A DNA stretch of 64,000 nt from an uncultured bacterium (GTDB lineage Bacteria > Planctomycetota > Phycisphaerae > Phycisphaerales > SM1A02), in assembly GCA_903891095.1 (NCBI GenBank), contig CAITDI010000121.1:18883-82882 (forward strand), in the 5' to 3' direction. Both the position numbers and the translations under genes were made by a program. Of the stretch, positions 37,382-46,450 are shown in pieces. The first letter of the stretch is position 1, and each line of letters starts with the position of its first letter. The notes under the pieces were generated by a model that saw only the letters and a program-made list of their open reading frames with translations, was not told where the DNA came from and searched no databases.

Positions 37382-39679
37382 TCAACTTGGCTTGGCAGCG
37401 GGCGCCGCGATCGGCGCTGCGACGGGAGCCGCGACGGGTGCAGGCCCCGAGGCTTCGTCGATGAACACCCAGTCGCGATCGCGCAGGCGCTCGCCGGGCT
37501 CCTCGGGGCTCGTGATGCGCCGGTCATTGCCGCGCGCCGCGGGATAGAGGTCGATCCCCGCAAGGTCGAGGAACAGCGCCAGCGACCCGAGCCCGCCCGC
37601 ATCGAAGTGGTACTCGTTGTCCGACGCCGAGCCGATCACGACGCCCGCGCCTCGGTACTGGTCGTTGCCCGCGCGATCGATCGCGATGCCGAGCGCCTGC
37701 TGCGCCGACGAACCGATCGACAGACCGTCGACGCGGTAGCTGTCGTCGCCCGAGGCGTCGACGAAGTAGCCGAGCGACTCGTCCCACGCCGCGCCGACAT
37801 GGGCGGCGGTGCGACCGATGTAGGTGTCGTTCCCGCCAAGGTCGATCGCGATGCCCGCCGACTGGTGCGCGGCAGAGCCGATCCCGTAGCGGTCGCTCGA
37901 CGAGAGGTCGTCGCCCGCGCCGTCGAAGAGGATCCCGACGCCGACGTAGTAGCCGCAGCCCTGCGAGAACTCGCCCGAGCGCCGCTGGTCGCGGCCCTCG
38001 AAGTCGATGTACGCGCCCACGCCGCCAGCCGCCGCGAGCCGGAAGCCGAGCCCGAAGCCCATCCCAAAGCCCGCGTGCTCGCCCGCGACGCCGTAGACGC
38101 TCGGTCGCGTACCCAGCGCGGCGATGTCGTCGCCCGCGAGGTCGATCACCGCGCCCACCGCCGAAGGCCCGCCCACGCCGATCGCCATGCCTTCGCCGTC
38201 GAACCGATCGCTGCCAGCGAGGTCGACGATCACCGCCGCGCCTCCCGCCGCCGCGCCCAGGCTCCACGAGCCGCCGATGTAGACGTCCTCGCCCGCGCGA
38301 TCCACGATCGCGGAGAGACCCAGCGCGCAGCCGCCGGTGAGCGCGCCGCCTTCGTAGCGGTCGTTGCCTGCGCGGTCGTCGATCAGACCGATCCCGCCGA
38401 GCGCACCGGCCGGGCCGAGTTCCGCGCCGCCCGTGTGGACGTCGTCGCCCGCGAGGTCGACGACCAGGCGGTTGGCTGCGGCTGACTGCTTCCATGCGTA
38501 GCGGTCGTCGCCGCCGAGGTCGAGCACGGCCGCGACGCGACCGAGGTCGTAGGTGTTCGGGCCCGTTCCGCCGACGATGAGCCAGCCGAGCTCGGGCACC
38601 TCGCTCGCCGCGATGATCGTGCCGGTCACGGCGCCCGCGAGCGCCTCGGGCAGCTCGATCGGCTCCGCCTTGATCACCTCGGGGCTGATCTGGTCGGTGA
38701 CATCGCAGTGCGCGAGAAGCGCAGCGGCGTCGACCGCGGCAAACGACGGAATCGCCTTGAGCGCCTTCATCGCCTCGCGGCTGTTGGAGCCGCGCACGAG
38801 CAGATCGTCGAGCCGCTCGACCACGAGCGGACGCAGTCCCGCGAGCTTCGTATCGTCGGCCGCGACCTTCTCGGCAAACTTCGCGCGCGCGCCGTTGAGC
38901 AGGAAGTCGAGGTACCAGATCGCGGCATCGGGGTGCTCGATGCGGAAGGTCCCTTGCGGCTCGGGCAGCGCGGCGTCGGCGTGACCGGCGAGCGCCGCGA
39001 CCAGCTTCGCGGCCGCACGGAACGGCGACGCGCGGAACGCATCCGCCTCGGGGATCGCCGCGCGCACGAGCGCCTCGGACTTCGCGGGCTCGGCGAACAT
39101 CGCGCGCAGCAGCGGGGGCGTTGCGGGATCGCCATGCTGCGCGGGAATCCCGTCGAGCGACGCGATCAGCTTCTCGCCGCGCGCGCGCGCGACGGGCCCG
39201 AGCGCGTCGAGCGCGTGGGGGAGTGCGGCGCAGTCGACGCCGGCCTTCGCAGGCAGTTCCGCGCGCGGCGCGAGCGTGCCCGACTTCCACTGCCCGTGCC
39301 ACAGGCGCGCGTCTTCGACGGCGACGGTGACCTCGTGCTGCGCACCGTTCGATGCCGGCGTGCCGCGCCATCCGCGGGTCGAACCCTCGCGGTAGCCGAT
39401 GCGCACCTTCGAGCCAGGTTCACGCGCCGCGATGGCATTCCACAACGCGAGCGTTGCGGGAGCGCCGTCGATCGATGCGATCAGGTCGCCTCGCGCCACC
39501 GACGCGCACTGGAGGAAGTCGCCGTTCAGCGGCCCAGGCAGCACGCGCCACACCATCAGCCCTTCAGGGCGCTCGACGATGTCGACTCCGATGTATCCGT
39601 TTGTGTCTGTGCCAGCGGCAAATCCGCGCCCGACAACCGCGGCGACGACCGCCGCGACGATCGTGCCAGCGAATCTCAT
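37382..39679 (-). CDS. Secreted PDZ protein with tandem DLxGxDxY-type repeats
   Basis: 765 aa from the ATG at 39679, whose ATGA overlaps the stop of the pseudouridine synthase gene; a far longer frame to 41011 is only a shadow of that gene. Signal peptide about 1-22. Residues about 28-120 resemble a PDZ domain (VWRVLPGPLNG.., ARGDLIASIDG). From about 365 to 720 there are more than ten repeats of 25-35 residues with the pattern (V/I)xDLxGxDxY/F followed by a Gly/Ala-rich stretch, e.g. VLDLGGDDRY, IVDLAGSDRF, AIDLGGNDTY. These probably form a Ca-binding beta-roll or solenoid. Function unknown; I recognise no named family. Confidence 0.75.
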   Translation of the reverse strand: MRFAGTIVAAVVAAVVGRGFAAGTDTNGYIGVDIVERPEGLMVWRVLPGPLNGDFLQCASVARGDLIASIDGAPATLALWNAIAAREPGSKVRIGYREGSTRGWRGTPASNGAQHEVTVAVEDARLWHGQWKSGTLAPRAELPAKAGVDCAALPHALDALGPVARARGEKLIASLDGIPAQHGDPATPPLLRAMFAEPAKSEALVRAAIPEADAFRASPFRAAAKLVAALAGHADAALPEPQGTFRIEHPDAAIWYLDFLLNGARAKFAEKVAADDTKLAGLRPLVVERLDDLLVRGSNSREAMKALKAIPSFAAVDAAALLAHCDVTDQISPEVIKAEPIELPEALAGAVTGTIIAASEVPELGWLIVGGTGPNTYDLGRVAAVLDLGGDDRYAWKQSAAANRLVVDLAGDDVHTGGAELGPAGALGGIGLIDDRAGNDRYEGGALTGGCALGLSAIVDRAGEDVYIGGSWSLGAAAGGAAVIVDLAGSDRFDGEGMAIGVGGPSAVGAVIDLAGDDIAALGTRPSVYGVAGEHAGFGMGFGLGFRLAAAGGVGAYIDFEGRDQRRSGEFSQGCGYYVGVGILFDGAGDDLSSSDRYGIGSAAHQSAGIAIDLGGNDTYIGRTAAHVGAAWDESLGYFVDASGDDSYRVDGLSIGSSAQQALGIAIDRAGNDQYRGAGVVIGSASDNEYHFDAGGLGSLALFLDLAGIDLYPAARGNDRRITSPEEPGERLRDRDWVFIDEASGPAPVAAPVAAPIAAPAAKPS

Positions 39680-41145
39680 CGCGGACCTCGACGAGACGGA
39701 CCGCGTGAGGCCGGTCCTGCGCCGCGCGAAGTCGAACCCGCGCCGCGTGAAGTCGAACCCGCACCGCGTGCGGCCGGTCCCGGACTGCGTCCGCTGGTGC
39801 TTGATCCGCGTCCGCCCGCGCCGCGCGAAGTCGGACCCGCGCCGCGCGAAGTCGATCCCGCGCCGCGCGAAGTCGGACCCGCGCCGCGTGAAGTCGATCC
39901 CGCGCCGCGTGAAGTCGGACCCGCACCGCGTGTGTTCGAGCTCGCACCGCGGGCGTTCGAACTTCCGCCGCGGCCTTCCGACCTCGAGGGCGAGTTGAAT
40001 CGCGCCGGACGGCCTCCCGTGCCGGCAGCCTTGGACTTCGCATGCGACTTGGGTGTGAACTTGGGCGTGAACGCCGAACCGCCCGTCGTGCGCGACTCGC
40101 CTTCCTGCGCCGCGAATCTCGACGGTGCCGCGCTCGACGTGCTCGCCGCATCCCGCGCCGCATCCCGCGGCGCATCCTTCGACTTCGACTTCGACTTCGG
40201 CTTGGGCTTCAGGGCTTCCTTCGCCTTCGCAGCTTCCTTGACCAGACGACGCTGCACGCGGTCGTCGGCAAATTGCTTGGTGAACTTGCTCGGGAACTTG
40301 ACCGCCGAAGCCTCCGGCGCCGGTGCGCCCGCGGACTCGCCGCGCGATGCGCGACGCAGCATCTCGACCTCGCGGCCCGTGAGCTCGCGCCACTCGCCGA
40401 CGCCGAGACCCTTCAGTCGGATCGGGCCGAACGACGTGCGGCGCATCTTCTTCACGGGGAAGCCGAGCGACAGCATCAGCGGCTTGATCTGCATGTTGCG
40501 GTGCTCGCAGAGCTGCATGTGCACGACCGACTTCTCCGCGTCGGCCGAGATCAGCTTGAACGAGCTGCGCGGCGCTTCGCCAGCGCGCGACGGTGTGAAG
40601 ATCTGCCGTTCGATCTCGGCGATCGCGTTGGCGTCGAGCTTGCCGTCGAGCGTGAGGTCGTAGCCCTTGGTGACTTCGTAGCGCGGATGCGTGAGGCGGT
40701 TCGCGAAGTCGCCGTCGTTGGTCAGCAGCAGCAGGCCCGAGCTGTCGAGGTCGAGGCGGCCGACGCAGTAGAGACGCGCCTGCGACGCATGGTTCACGAG
40801 GTCGATCGCGCGCGGGCGGCCCTCGGGATCGCTGTTCGTGCACACGGTTCCGCGCGGCTTGAACAGGATGATGTAGACGTGCTTCTCCGGCGCGCGCAGC
40901 GGACGGCCGTAGACCTCGATGCGGTCGCTCGCGGGATCGACCCACGCGGGCAGCGTGTCGATCGTCTTGCCGTTGACGGTCACGGCGCCCTCGATGATCA
41001 GCGCCTCGCACTCGCGCCGCGCGGCGACGCCGGCGTCGGCGAGGACCTTCTGCAGGCGCTCGCCGCGCTCCTTCTGGCGGTATTGCGCCAGCGAGGGGTG
41101 AACGTCCTGACCTGACTGCTTGCGTGGCTTCCGAGAACTGCTCAT
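39676..41145 (-). CDS. RluB-like 23S rRNA pseudouridine synthase with repetitive tail
   Basis: 489 aa from the ATG at 41145. S4 RNA-binding domain at about 30-77 (ERLQKVLADAGVAARRECE), then the RsuA/RluB catalytic domain with Asp132 in CVGRLDLDSSGLLLLTNDGD and KxYDLTLDGKL. It isomerises a uridine in 23S rRNA (E. coli RluB: U2605). After about residue 300 comes a disordered Lys/Ala/Ser tail ending in about a dozen heptapeptides of the type AGPTSRG / AGSTSRG, encoded by 21-bp repeats (39690-39960). The tail is absent from E. coli RluB. The stop overlaps the next start (ATGA). Confidence 0.88.
   Translation of the reverse strand: MSSSRKPRKQSGQDVHPSLAQYRQKERGERLQKVLADAGVAARRECEALIIEGAVTVNGKTIDTLPAWVDPASDRIEVYGRPLRAPEKHVYIILFKPRGTVCTNSDPEGRPRAIDLVNHASQARLYCVGRLDLDSSGLLLLTNDGDFANRLTHPRYEVTKGYDLTLDGKLDANAIAEIERQIFTPSRAGEAPRSSFKLISADAEKSVVHMQLCEHRNMQIKPLMLSLGFPVKKMRRTSFGPIRLKGLGVGEWRELTGREVEMLRRASRGESAGAPAPEASAVKFPSKFTKQFADDRVQRRLVKEAAKAKEALKPKPKSKSKSKDAPRDAARDAASTSSAAPSRFAAQEGESRTTGGSAFTPKFTPKSHAKSKAAGTGGRPARFNSPSRSEGRGGSSNARGASSNTRGAGPTSRGAGSTSRGAGPTSRGAGSTSRGAGPTSRGAGGRGSSTSGRSPGPAARGAGSTSRGAGSTSRGAGPASRGPSRRGPR
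39690..39960 (-). repeat. 21-bp coding repeat array in the pseudouridine synthase tail
   Basis: Roughly twelve degenerate copies of a 21-bp unit (plus-strand CGCGCGAAGTCGGACCCGCGC and variants) encode AG(P/S)TSRG. Other frames also stay open because the unit is a multiple of three. Confidence 0.85.
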
Positions 41146-41199
41146 CGGGCCAGTGTACGCGCAGGCGATTCCGCAGCGGCTTCCCGCTAGACTGCGGTC

Positions 41200-41445
41200 A
41201 TGCCGATTTACGAGTACGAAGCGATCGAGGACGGAGAAGTCATCGAGATGATGCGTTCCATGAAGGACGCCGACGCGCCGCTGGCGGATCCCGCGGGCAA
41301 GGGCCGGACCTTCCGGCGCAAGATGTCGGTGTTCGGCGTGAGCGGTGCGGCTGCGGCCGGCGCTGCCAGCGCGCCCGCGCCGTCTGGTCACGTGCATTCG
41401 TCCGGCTGCGGCTGCGGACGCCCGATGGGAAGCTGCGGACTCTAA
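41200..41445 (+). CDS. FmdB-like small regulatory protein, degenerate zinc ribbon
   Basis: 81 aa. The beginning MPIYEYEAIEDGEVIEMM follows the FmdB-family pattern (MPIYEY.C..CG..FE) but both CxxC Cys pairs are replaced. The middle (GKGRTFRRKMSVFG) is also family-like. The C-terminus gains a His/Cys cluster (HVHSSGCGCGRPMGSCGL) that might bind a metal. FmdB proteins were named as formamidase regulators; their general role is poorly known. The stop overlaps the next start (TAATG), so the two are coupled. Confidence 0.7.
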   Translation: MPIYEYEAIEDGEVIEMMRSMKDADAPLADPAGKGRTFRRKMSVFGVSGAAAAGAASAPAPSGHVHSSGCGCGRPMGSCGL

Positions 41446-42269
41446 TGGCACAACCCAACAATCGAATTTCCGCCGCGCCGCGGCCTGTGATCCTGCATGG
41501 CGTCGATTTCAGCGGCGCCGATGGCGGCGGAGCGGCCAAGATCCGCATCGCCGAGCGCGAACTTTCGCCGCGCAGCGCGGTGCATGTCCGCGGGCGCGTC
41601 GACCGCAACCTGCTGCGCCGCGCGATCGTCGAGTCGGCGAGCGACGGCCGCGAGCACCTCTGGCGCATCGACGCGCCGTTCGGTCTTCCGCTCGAGTGCT
41701 TTGCGGCTGAGCGGCCTGAGGGTTTCAGCGATGGCCCCGTCACCTGGCGCGCCGTCGCCGAGTGGATGGCCGGCTTCGGCAGCCCGCGCGAATGGCGCGG
41801 CGCCATGCGCGAACTCTCGCGCCGCGAGCCAAAGCGCGCGTGCGACCGCGAGTTCCGCACGCCGCTCGCACCCATGAACCTGCGCGTGTTCAAGCAGACC
41901 TTCACGGTCATCACCGAGGTGCTGCTGCCGCTGGTCGAGGAAGGCATCGCCATCCCGCCCGTATGCATGCCGGCCGCTGGCTCGCGCGTGCGCGTGTGCG
42001 AAGGCTGCCCCGCGAGCGTGCTGCATCGCCGCGGCTGGCCGGCGAAGGGCTACAAGGGCAACGGCGAGCCACCGCGCGTGGTGCGCGAGGAAATCATCCG
42101 CCTGCTCCGCAAGGACGGGCTCGAGATCCCGTCGCAGGTCGCCGTCGAGGCGATCCACGACGAGGAAGGCGACCTCCTCGACGCGATGATCCTCGTGACC
42201 GAGCCGCTCGGCGTCGAGATCCCCGCCGAACTCGCCGCGACCGCCGCCGTCGAGGCGTGGGTCTACTGA
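41445..42269 (+). CDS. DUF429 family predicted RNase H-like nuclease
   Basis: 274 aa from the ATG at 41445, which shares its A with the TAA of the FmdB-like gene. The start ILHGVDFSGADGGGAAKIRIA fits the first strand of the DUF429/RNase H-like fold with its metal-binding Asp, followed by RIDAPFGLPLECF. Later segments include VCMPAAGSRVRVCEGCPASV and LLDAMILVTE, the second with another acidic position. Function is predicted only from fold. It precedes queE by 15 nt in the same direction. Confidence 0.7.
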   Translation: MAQPNNRISAAPRPVILHGVDFSGADGGGAAKIRIAERELSPRSAVHVRGRVDRNLLRRAIVESASDGREHLWRIDAPFGLPLECFAAERPEGFSDGPVTWRAVAEWMAGFGSPREWRGAMRELSRREPKRACDREFRTPLAPMNLRVFKQTFTVITEVLLPLVEEGIAIPPVCMPAAGSRVRVCEGCPASVLHRRGWPAKGYKGNGEPPRVVREEIIRLLRKDGLEIPSQVAVEAIHDEEGDLLDAMILVTEPLGVEIPAELAATAAVEAWVY

Positions 42270-42284
42270 CCGCGGACTGATCGC

Positions 42285-43007
42285 ATGGCCGACGCCGTCG
42301 AGAACATCGCCAGCACGGAACTCCTCGCGCAAACGCTGCGGATCAACGAGACCTTCTTCTCGATCCAGGGCGAGTCGACGTGGGCGGGCTGCCCGTGCTT
42401 CTTCGTGCGCCTGACGGGCTGTCCGTTGCGCTGCCACTACTGCGACACCGAGTACGCCTTCCGCGAGGGCGCGCCGCGCACGATCCAGGCGATCCTCGAC
42501 GAGATCGCCAAGTCGGGCGCCACGCTGGTCCAGCTCACCGGCGGCGAGCCGCTGGCGCAGAAGCGCGCGTTCGACCTGATCTCGCTGCTCTGCGAGCGCG
42601 GGCTCACCGTGCTCATCGAGACGTCGGGCTCGATCGACATCCGTCCATGCCACCCGCGCGCGATCCGCATCCTGGACATCAAGACGCCTGGCTCCGGCGA
42701 GTCGGCGCGCAACCTCTGGTCGAACCTCGATGACCTCCGTCCGCGCGACGAGATCAAGTTCGTGATCGTCGACCGCGCCGACTACGAGTGGGCGCGCGAG
42801 AAGATCCGCGAGCACCGACTCGCCGACCGCTGCGCCGCCGTGCTCCTCAGCCCTGCGTTCCCGCAGAAGAAGGGGCTCGAGATCCTCGGCTGCCCAGGCC
42901 TCTCGCCGCGCACGCTTGCCGAGTGGATCCTCGAGGACCGCCTGCCCGTGCGCCAGCAGACCCAGTTGCACAAGCTCATCTGGGATCCGGGCCAGCGCGG
43001 CGTCTGA
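42285..43007 (+). CDS. queE: 7-carboxy-7-deazaguanine synthase (radical SAM)
   Basis: 240 aa. The radical-SAM cluster is C46, C50, C53 in TGCPLRCHYCDTEYAF; the short CxxxCxxC loop and QGESTWAG are typical of QueE. TGGEP (SAM contact) and IETSGS follow. It converts 6-carboxy-tetrahydropterin to CDG in queuosine/7-deazaguanine synthesis. queC, queD and queF are not in the window. It is probably the last gene of the FmdB-DUF429-queE operon and converges on tRNA-Leu. Confidence 0.93.
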   Translation: MADAVENIASTELLAQTLRINETFFSIQGESTWAGCPCFFVRLTGCPLRCHYCDTEYAFREGAPRTIQAILDEIAKSGATLVQLTGGEPLAQKRAFDLISLLCERGLTVLIETSGSIDIRPCHPRAIRILDIKTPGSGESARNLWSNLDDLRPRDEIKFVIVDRADYEWAREKIREHRLADRCAAVLLSPAFPQKKGLEILGCPGLSPRTLAEWILEDRLPVRQQTQLHKLIWDPGQRGV

Positions 43008-43040
43008 GCCGACGCGATTCGCAGCCTTCGGAACCATCAA

Positions 43041-43081
43041 CACGAAAAACGAAACGGCCGCGATTGCTCGCGGCCGTTTCG
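43041..43081 (-). terminator. Terminator after tRNA-Leu
   Basis: CGAAACGGCCGCGA pairs with TCGCGGCCGTTTCG (loop TTGC); the minus strand then reads TTTTTCGTG. On the plus strand the same stem lies 43 nt after queE. Confidence 0.85.
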
Positions 43082-43087
43082 TCTGAA

Positions 43088-43171
43088 TGCCCAGGAGAGG
43101 GCTCGAACCTCCAAGGTTGTTACACCACCAGCACCTCAAGCTGGCGCGTCTGCCAATTCCGCCACCTGGGC
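43088..43171 (-). tRNA. tRNA-Leu(GAG)
   Basis: 84 nt. Acceptor GCCCAGG / CCTGGGC, discriminator A; D-region TGGCGGAATTGGCAGACGCG; anticodon loop TTGAGGT (GAG) between CCAGC and GCTGG; variable arm GGTGTAACAACC; T-arm GAGGTTCGAGCCCTC. CCA is not encoded. Confidence 0.95.
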
Positions 43172-43284
43172 AGGTGGCCTCGATGACGCGTCATCGGGGG
43201 ACGGAGAGAATACCCAAAGCCGCCGAGTCGGGCAAGGGGCTGAAAGCATGTTGATCGCACATGCTTTCGGCCCAAAGTCGGAGT

Positions 43285-43323
43285 CTCCAAAAACACCGCG
43301 GAGGCCCGAGTGGGCCTCCGCGG
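43285..43323 (-). terminator. Terminator of the M36 peptidase gene
   Basis: CCGCGGAGGCCC pairs with GGGCCTCCGCGG (loop ACTC on the minus strand), followed by TGTTTTTGGAG. Confidence 0.9.
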
Positions 43324-43355
43324 CGGATTGAACAGATGACTTGGCGGGACGGGGA

Positions 43356-46193
43356 TCAGCCCCAGTTGCTGAGAAGGATGGCAAGGTCGCTGCCGTCCAC
43401 ACCGCCGTCGCGGTTGATGTCGCCCACGCCGATGCCGTTCCAGTTGCTGAGCAGCATCGCGAGGTCCGAGCCATCCACGTGTCCGTCGCCGTTGAGATCG
43501 CCCAGGACCGGGACAGCGCACTGGACGACGCGCATGCGCACCTCGTCGATCGCCGCCTCGATGAGCGAGCCAGTCGCGTCGGTGGCGACGAACTTGACCT
43601 TCATCTGGTTGGTCGGCGAAACGAAGCTCGCGACAGCCAGTTCCTTGAAGATCCAGCCGCCCGCGGTCTCCGCGCCGGTCGGTCCGACCGTCTCGAGCGG
43701 AGTCCAGGTCGTGCCGTTGTTGTTGGAGATGAACACGGTGAACGTGTTGGTGTTGGGCAGGGCGCCTGCGCCGTTCGAGTACCAACGGTAGTAGCTGATG
43801 TAGGCGTCGCCACCCGTCGCGTCCATCGTGGGCGAGATCAGGCTGGTAAAGCCGCCGTCGACATCGGCCGTGCCGGCGGCCGCGCCAACGGCAGCCTGAC
43901 CCGTGAAGAAGCAGTTCACGCCAGGGGCCGCAGTGACGTCGTCCTCAGGCTGGCCGAGGAGTCCGCCGCTGGTGGTGCCGTTCGGGTCGCCGCGCACCCA
44001 CACGCCGGTGGTTGCGGTGTCGCCCGTCGTGCCGAGCGACCAACCGAGGTTGGTCTCGACGGTGTCAACGAACGGCGTCGCAACGCTGCTCGCCGAAATC
44101 GCGCTGTAGAAGCTGACCGGAGCAGTCGTCGGGCTCGTGCCGGTCGAACCAGCGGTGGTGCTGGCCGACACGTAGAACTGAACGGTCGATCCGCAGGTCG
44201 TGGCCGGAACGGTCGCGACGTACTGGTTGGCTGCGGTCTCGGTCATCGGAACGGGGATCCACGCGCCGCTGGTGCCGACGCGGTAGTTGAGCTTGCCAGT
44301 GCCCGCGACCGGAGTCTGGGTCACGCCCGTCACATTGACCGGGAAGGTCGACGTGCCGTTCGGCAGCACCGTGGTCGGCGTGCCGCTCGGGAACGTGAAG
44401 TTGAGGAGCTGCAGCGTCGGACCCGGCAGGTTGTGCGCCGTGAAGCCGCTGTTGATCTGGTTGTAGTGCGGCGTACCGTTGTTGATGTTGCCGTCGTTGT
44501 CGTCGAGCGTGAGGAAGTCGATCGTGATGGAGGCCGTGATCGACGTACCTGCGTGCAGCAGCACCGAACCAGTCGCCAGGCGCGAGAGGATCGACCGGTA
44601 CGTCGAGGGATCGGACGCGAGCAAGTTCGCACGCGTGCTCCACACGCAGCCCGAGAGCAGCGTGCCGCAGGCGTGGATTTCAGTGCCCGCCGACGAGCAG
44701 CTGCCGGCGATGTAGGTCACCGTGTTGTTCGCGTTGCGGATGCCGGTCGTGCAGACCTGGAAGCCGACCGCGAGGTTCGACTCGTCGGTGACGAGCACGC
44801 CAATCACGTCGCCGAAGCCTTCGCCGTATTCACCCTGACCCGAGCCCGCCACGGCAACGATGTGGTGGCCGTACTCGTGGTGGATGACCGGGCCGAACGA
44901 CGTGTTGTTGCAGCCGCCGCCCGCGGGGTAGAAGTTGATCGACGAACCGTTGTAGAACGCGTTGCAGGTGCCCGCGACCTGGACGTTGATCGGGAAGTTG
45001 AGCTGGCCCGCGATGGTCGGGAACGCCGGCTGGTAGGCGAGCAGGTAGTCGCGCACGCGGTTGGCCTGCAGGTAGCCGTTGACTTCAGAGCGATCGCTCT
45101 CGTCGGTGTTGGCCGCGTTGTGCACGAAGTTGAGCGCGCCGCCCGTGCTGGTCTGGGTGAGGTTGCTCTCGGTGGTCGCCGCCGTGTCGTTGACGATGAA
45201 GTAGCGACCCGCGGTGAGCATGCTCGAGTTCACCGAGACCGATGCGCCCGAAGCGTTCGGCACGGTGACCGCGCCGTTCACATCGGTGTAGTAGGTCACG
45301 CCGCCGGCGGTGATGCGCGCGTACGGCAGGTTGACCACGGCCTCCGGGAGGCATGCGTCCGCGGCCGAGCCGGTGGTCGCGTTGCCCTGGACGGTCACGT
45401 TGATGTCAGCCGAGCAGACCTGGTCTTCCTGGAAGAGGATCTTGTTGGTCTCGACGTCAACGATGTAGAGCTGGCGCTGGCTCGCGGTGCGATCGAACAC
45501 GCCCGTGCCCGACACGATGAACTTGTACGCGAGGCGCGGCTCCTTGGCCGGCGCGTTGTCGTAGCCCGCCCAGATCACCTGCTCCTGATCGGAGATCACG
45601 GCGCCGGGGCCGAACTGCGCGAGAGCCGCGCGCGAGGCCTTGCGGAGGTCGAGCTGCGAGGGCGAGACCGGTCCGCCGCGGAAGTTCGCGGCGAAGGTGC
45701 GCACATCGCGGAGCGCGTTCGCGACGAGGACGAGCGGATAGCCCGACTCATTGCGGACGAGGCAGCGCACGTCGCCGCGGAAGACCGGGACGCCGTTCAC
45801 ATGCTGCGTGTAGGAGACGAGCGTGTGGGTGTAGCTGTCCTCGAGCGCGTCGTAGCCGACGGGGACGACGTGGAGACCCTCGGTGTTCGGTCCGATCGCG
45901 AGGAGCTGGTTGAAGTCGGAGTTCAGGACGCCCGCGTACGAGCGCAGGAAGCGCTCGGCGCTGTCGACGGGGTTGGTGCCGCTCGAGAAAGCCGCGCCGT
46001 AGACGCGGCTGAGCAAGCCATCCGGCTCGTAGAAGAAGTTCGCGCCGACATGCTCCTCAAGGAAGGAGCTGCGGATGGCGGACGAGTCCGCGGGGGTCGA
46101 GACGACCTGCGCGGAGAGCGTGGTGGCGACGCTGAGGGACGCCACGAGCGAGGCGAGCAATGTTGCCCGAGTCATGTTCTTCTGGAAACCCAT
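43356..46193 (-). CDS. Secreted M36 (fungalysin)-type metallopeptidase with dockerin-like repeats
   Basis: 945 aa from the ATG at 46193 (GGAG six bases upstream). Signal peptide about 1-28. A propeptide-like FTP/PepSY region (about 40-250) precedes the catalytic domain with H439-E440-x-x-H443 (HHEYGHHIV) and a probable third zinc ligand E458 in GEGFGDVIG. A PA-like or beta domain (about 600-890) with a jelly-roll pattern (DAYISYYRWYSN; FISNNNGTTW) follows, then two repeats (NGDGHVDGSDLAMLLSNW, NRDGGVDGSDLAILLSNWG). It should degrade extracellular protein. It is monocistronic with its own terminator and is divergent from smpB. Confidence 0.88.
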   Translation of the reverse strand: MGFQKNMTRATLLASLVASLSVATTLSAQVVSTPADSSAIRSSFLEEHVGANFFYEPDGLLSRVYGAAFSSGTNPVDSAERFLRSYAGVLNSDFNQLLAIGPNTEGLHVVPVGYDALEDSYTHTLVSYTQHVNGVPVFRGDVRCLVRNESGYPLVLVANALRDVRTFAANFRGGPVSPSQLDLRKASRAALAQFGPGAVISDQEQVIWAGYDNAPAKEPRLAYKFIVSGTGVFDRTASQRQLYIVDVETNKILFQEDQVCSADINVTVQGNATTGSAADACLPEAVVNLPYARITAGGVTYYTDVNGAVTVPNASGASVSVNSSMLTAGRYFIVNDTAATTESNLTQTSTGGALNFVHNAANTDESDRSEVNGYLQANRVRDYLLAYQPAFPTIAGQLNFPINVQVAGTCNAFYNGSSINFYPAGGGCNNTSFGPVIHHEYGHHIVAVAGSGQGEYGEGFGDVIGVLVTDESNLAVGFQVCTTGIRNANNTVTYIAGSCSSAGTEIHACGTLLSGCVWSTRANLLASDPSTYRSILSRLATGSVLLHAGTSITASITIDFLTLDDNDGNINNGTPHYNQINSGFTAHNLPGPTLQLLNFTFPSGTPTTVLPNGTSTFPVNVTGVTQTPVAGTGKLNYRVGTSGAWIPVPMTETAANQYVATVPATTCGSTVQFYVSASTTAGSTGTSPTTAPVSFYSAISASSVATPFVDTVETNLGWSLGTTGDTATTGVWVRGDPNGTTSGGLLGQPEDDVTAAPGVNCFFTGQAAVGAAAGTADVDGGFTSLISPTMDATGGDAYISYYRWYSNGAGALPNTNTFTVFISNNNGTTWTPLETVGPTGAETAGGWIFKELAVASFVSPTNQMKVKFVATDATGSLIEAAIDEVRMRVVQCAVPVLGDLNGDGHVDGSDLAMLLSNWNGIGVGDINRDGGVDGSDLAILLSNWG

Positions 46194-46450
46194 CGAGACT
46201 CCTTACATCGCGGCACCGCAGGGGAGCGTGAGCGCGATGTGCGTTTCTAATGCGCGACGCAGGGTGCGCAGCGCCATCCAAGTAACAGGAGCGATGTCGC
46301 GACGACAGCGCTCCAACGGGGGGACCAACGCGCGGACAGAACCGCGTGTTCGTTATCTTGGCTCCCTTTCGCATTCGGTGACGGAGTGATCCAAAAAAAG
46401 CCCTAATATTGCGCGGCTCGGGTTCCACGTAATCGCCCGACGCCGCACGC

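Noticed and set aside
39680..41011. Extension of the PDZ-repeat frame to a 1209-codon ORF
   Set aside because: The upper part is a frame shadow of the pseudouridine synthase gene; the signal peptide and ATGA overlap fix the start at 39679.
44700..46250. 969-codon plus-strand frame opposite the M36 peptidase
   Set aside because: Antisense shadow; the minus strand has a signal peptide, HExxH motif and dockerin-like end.
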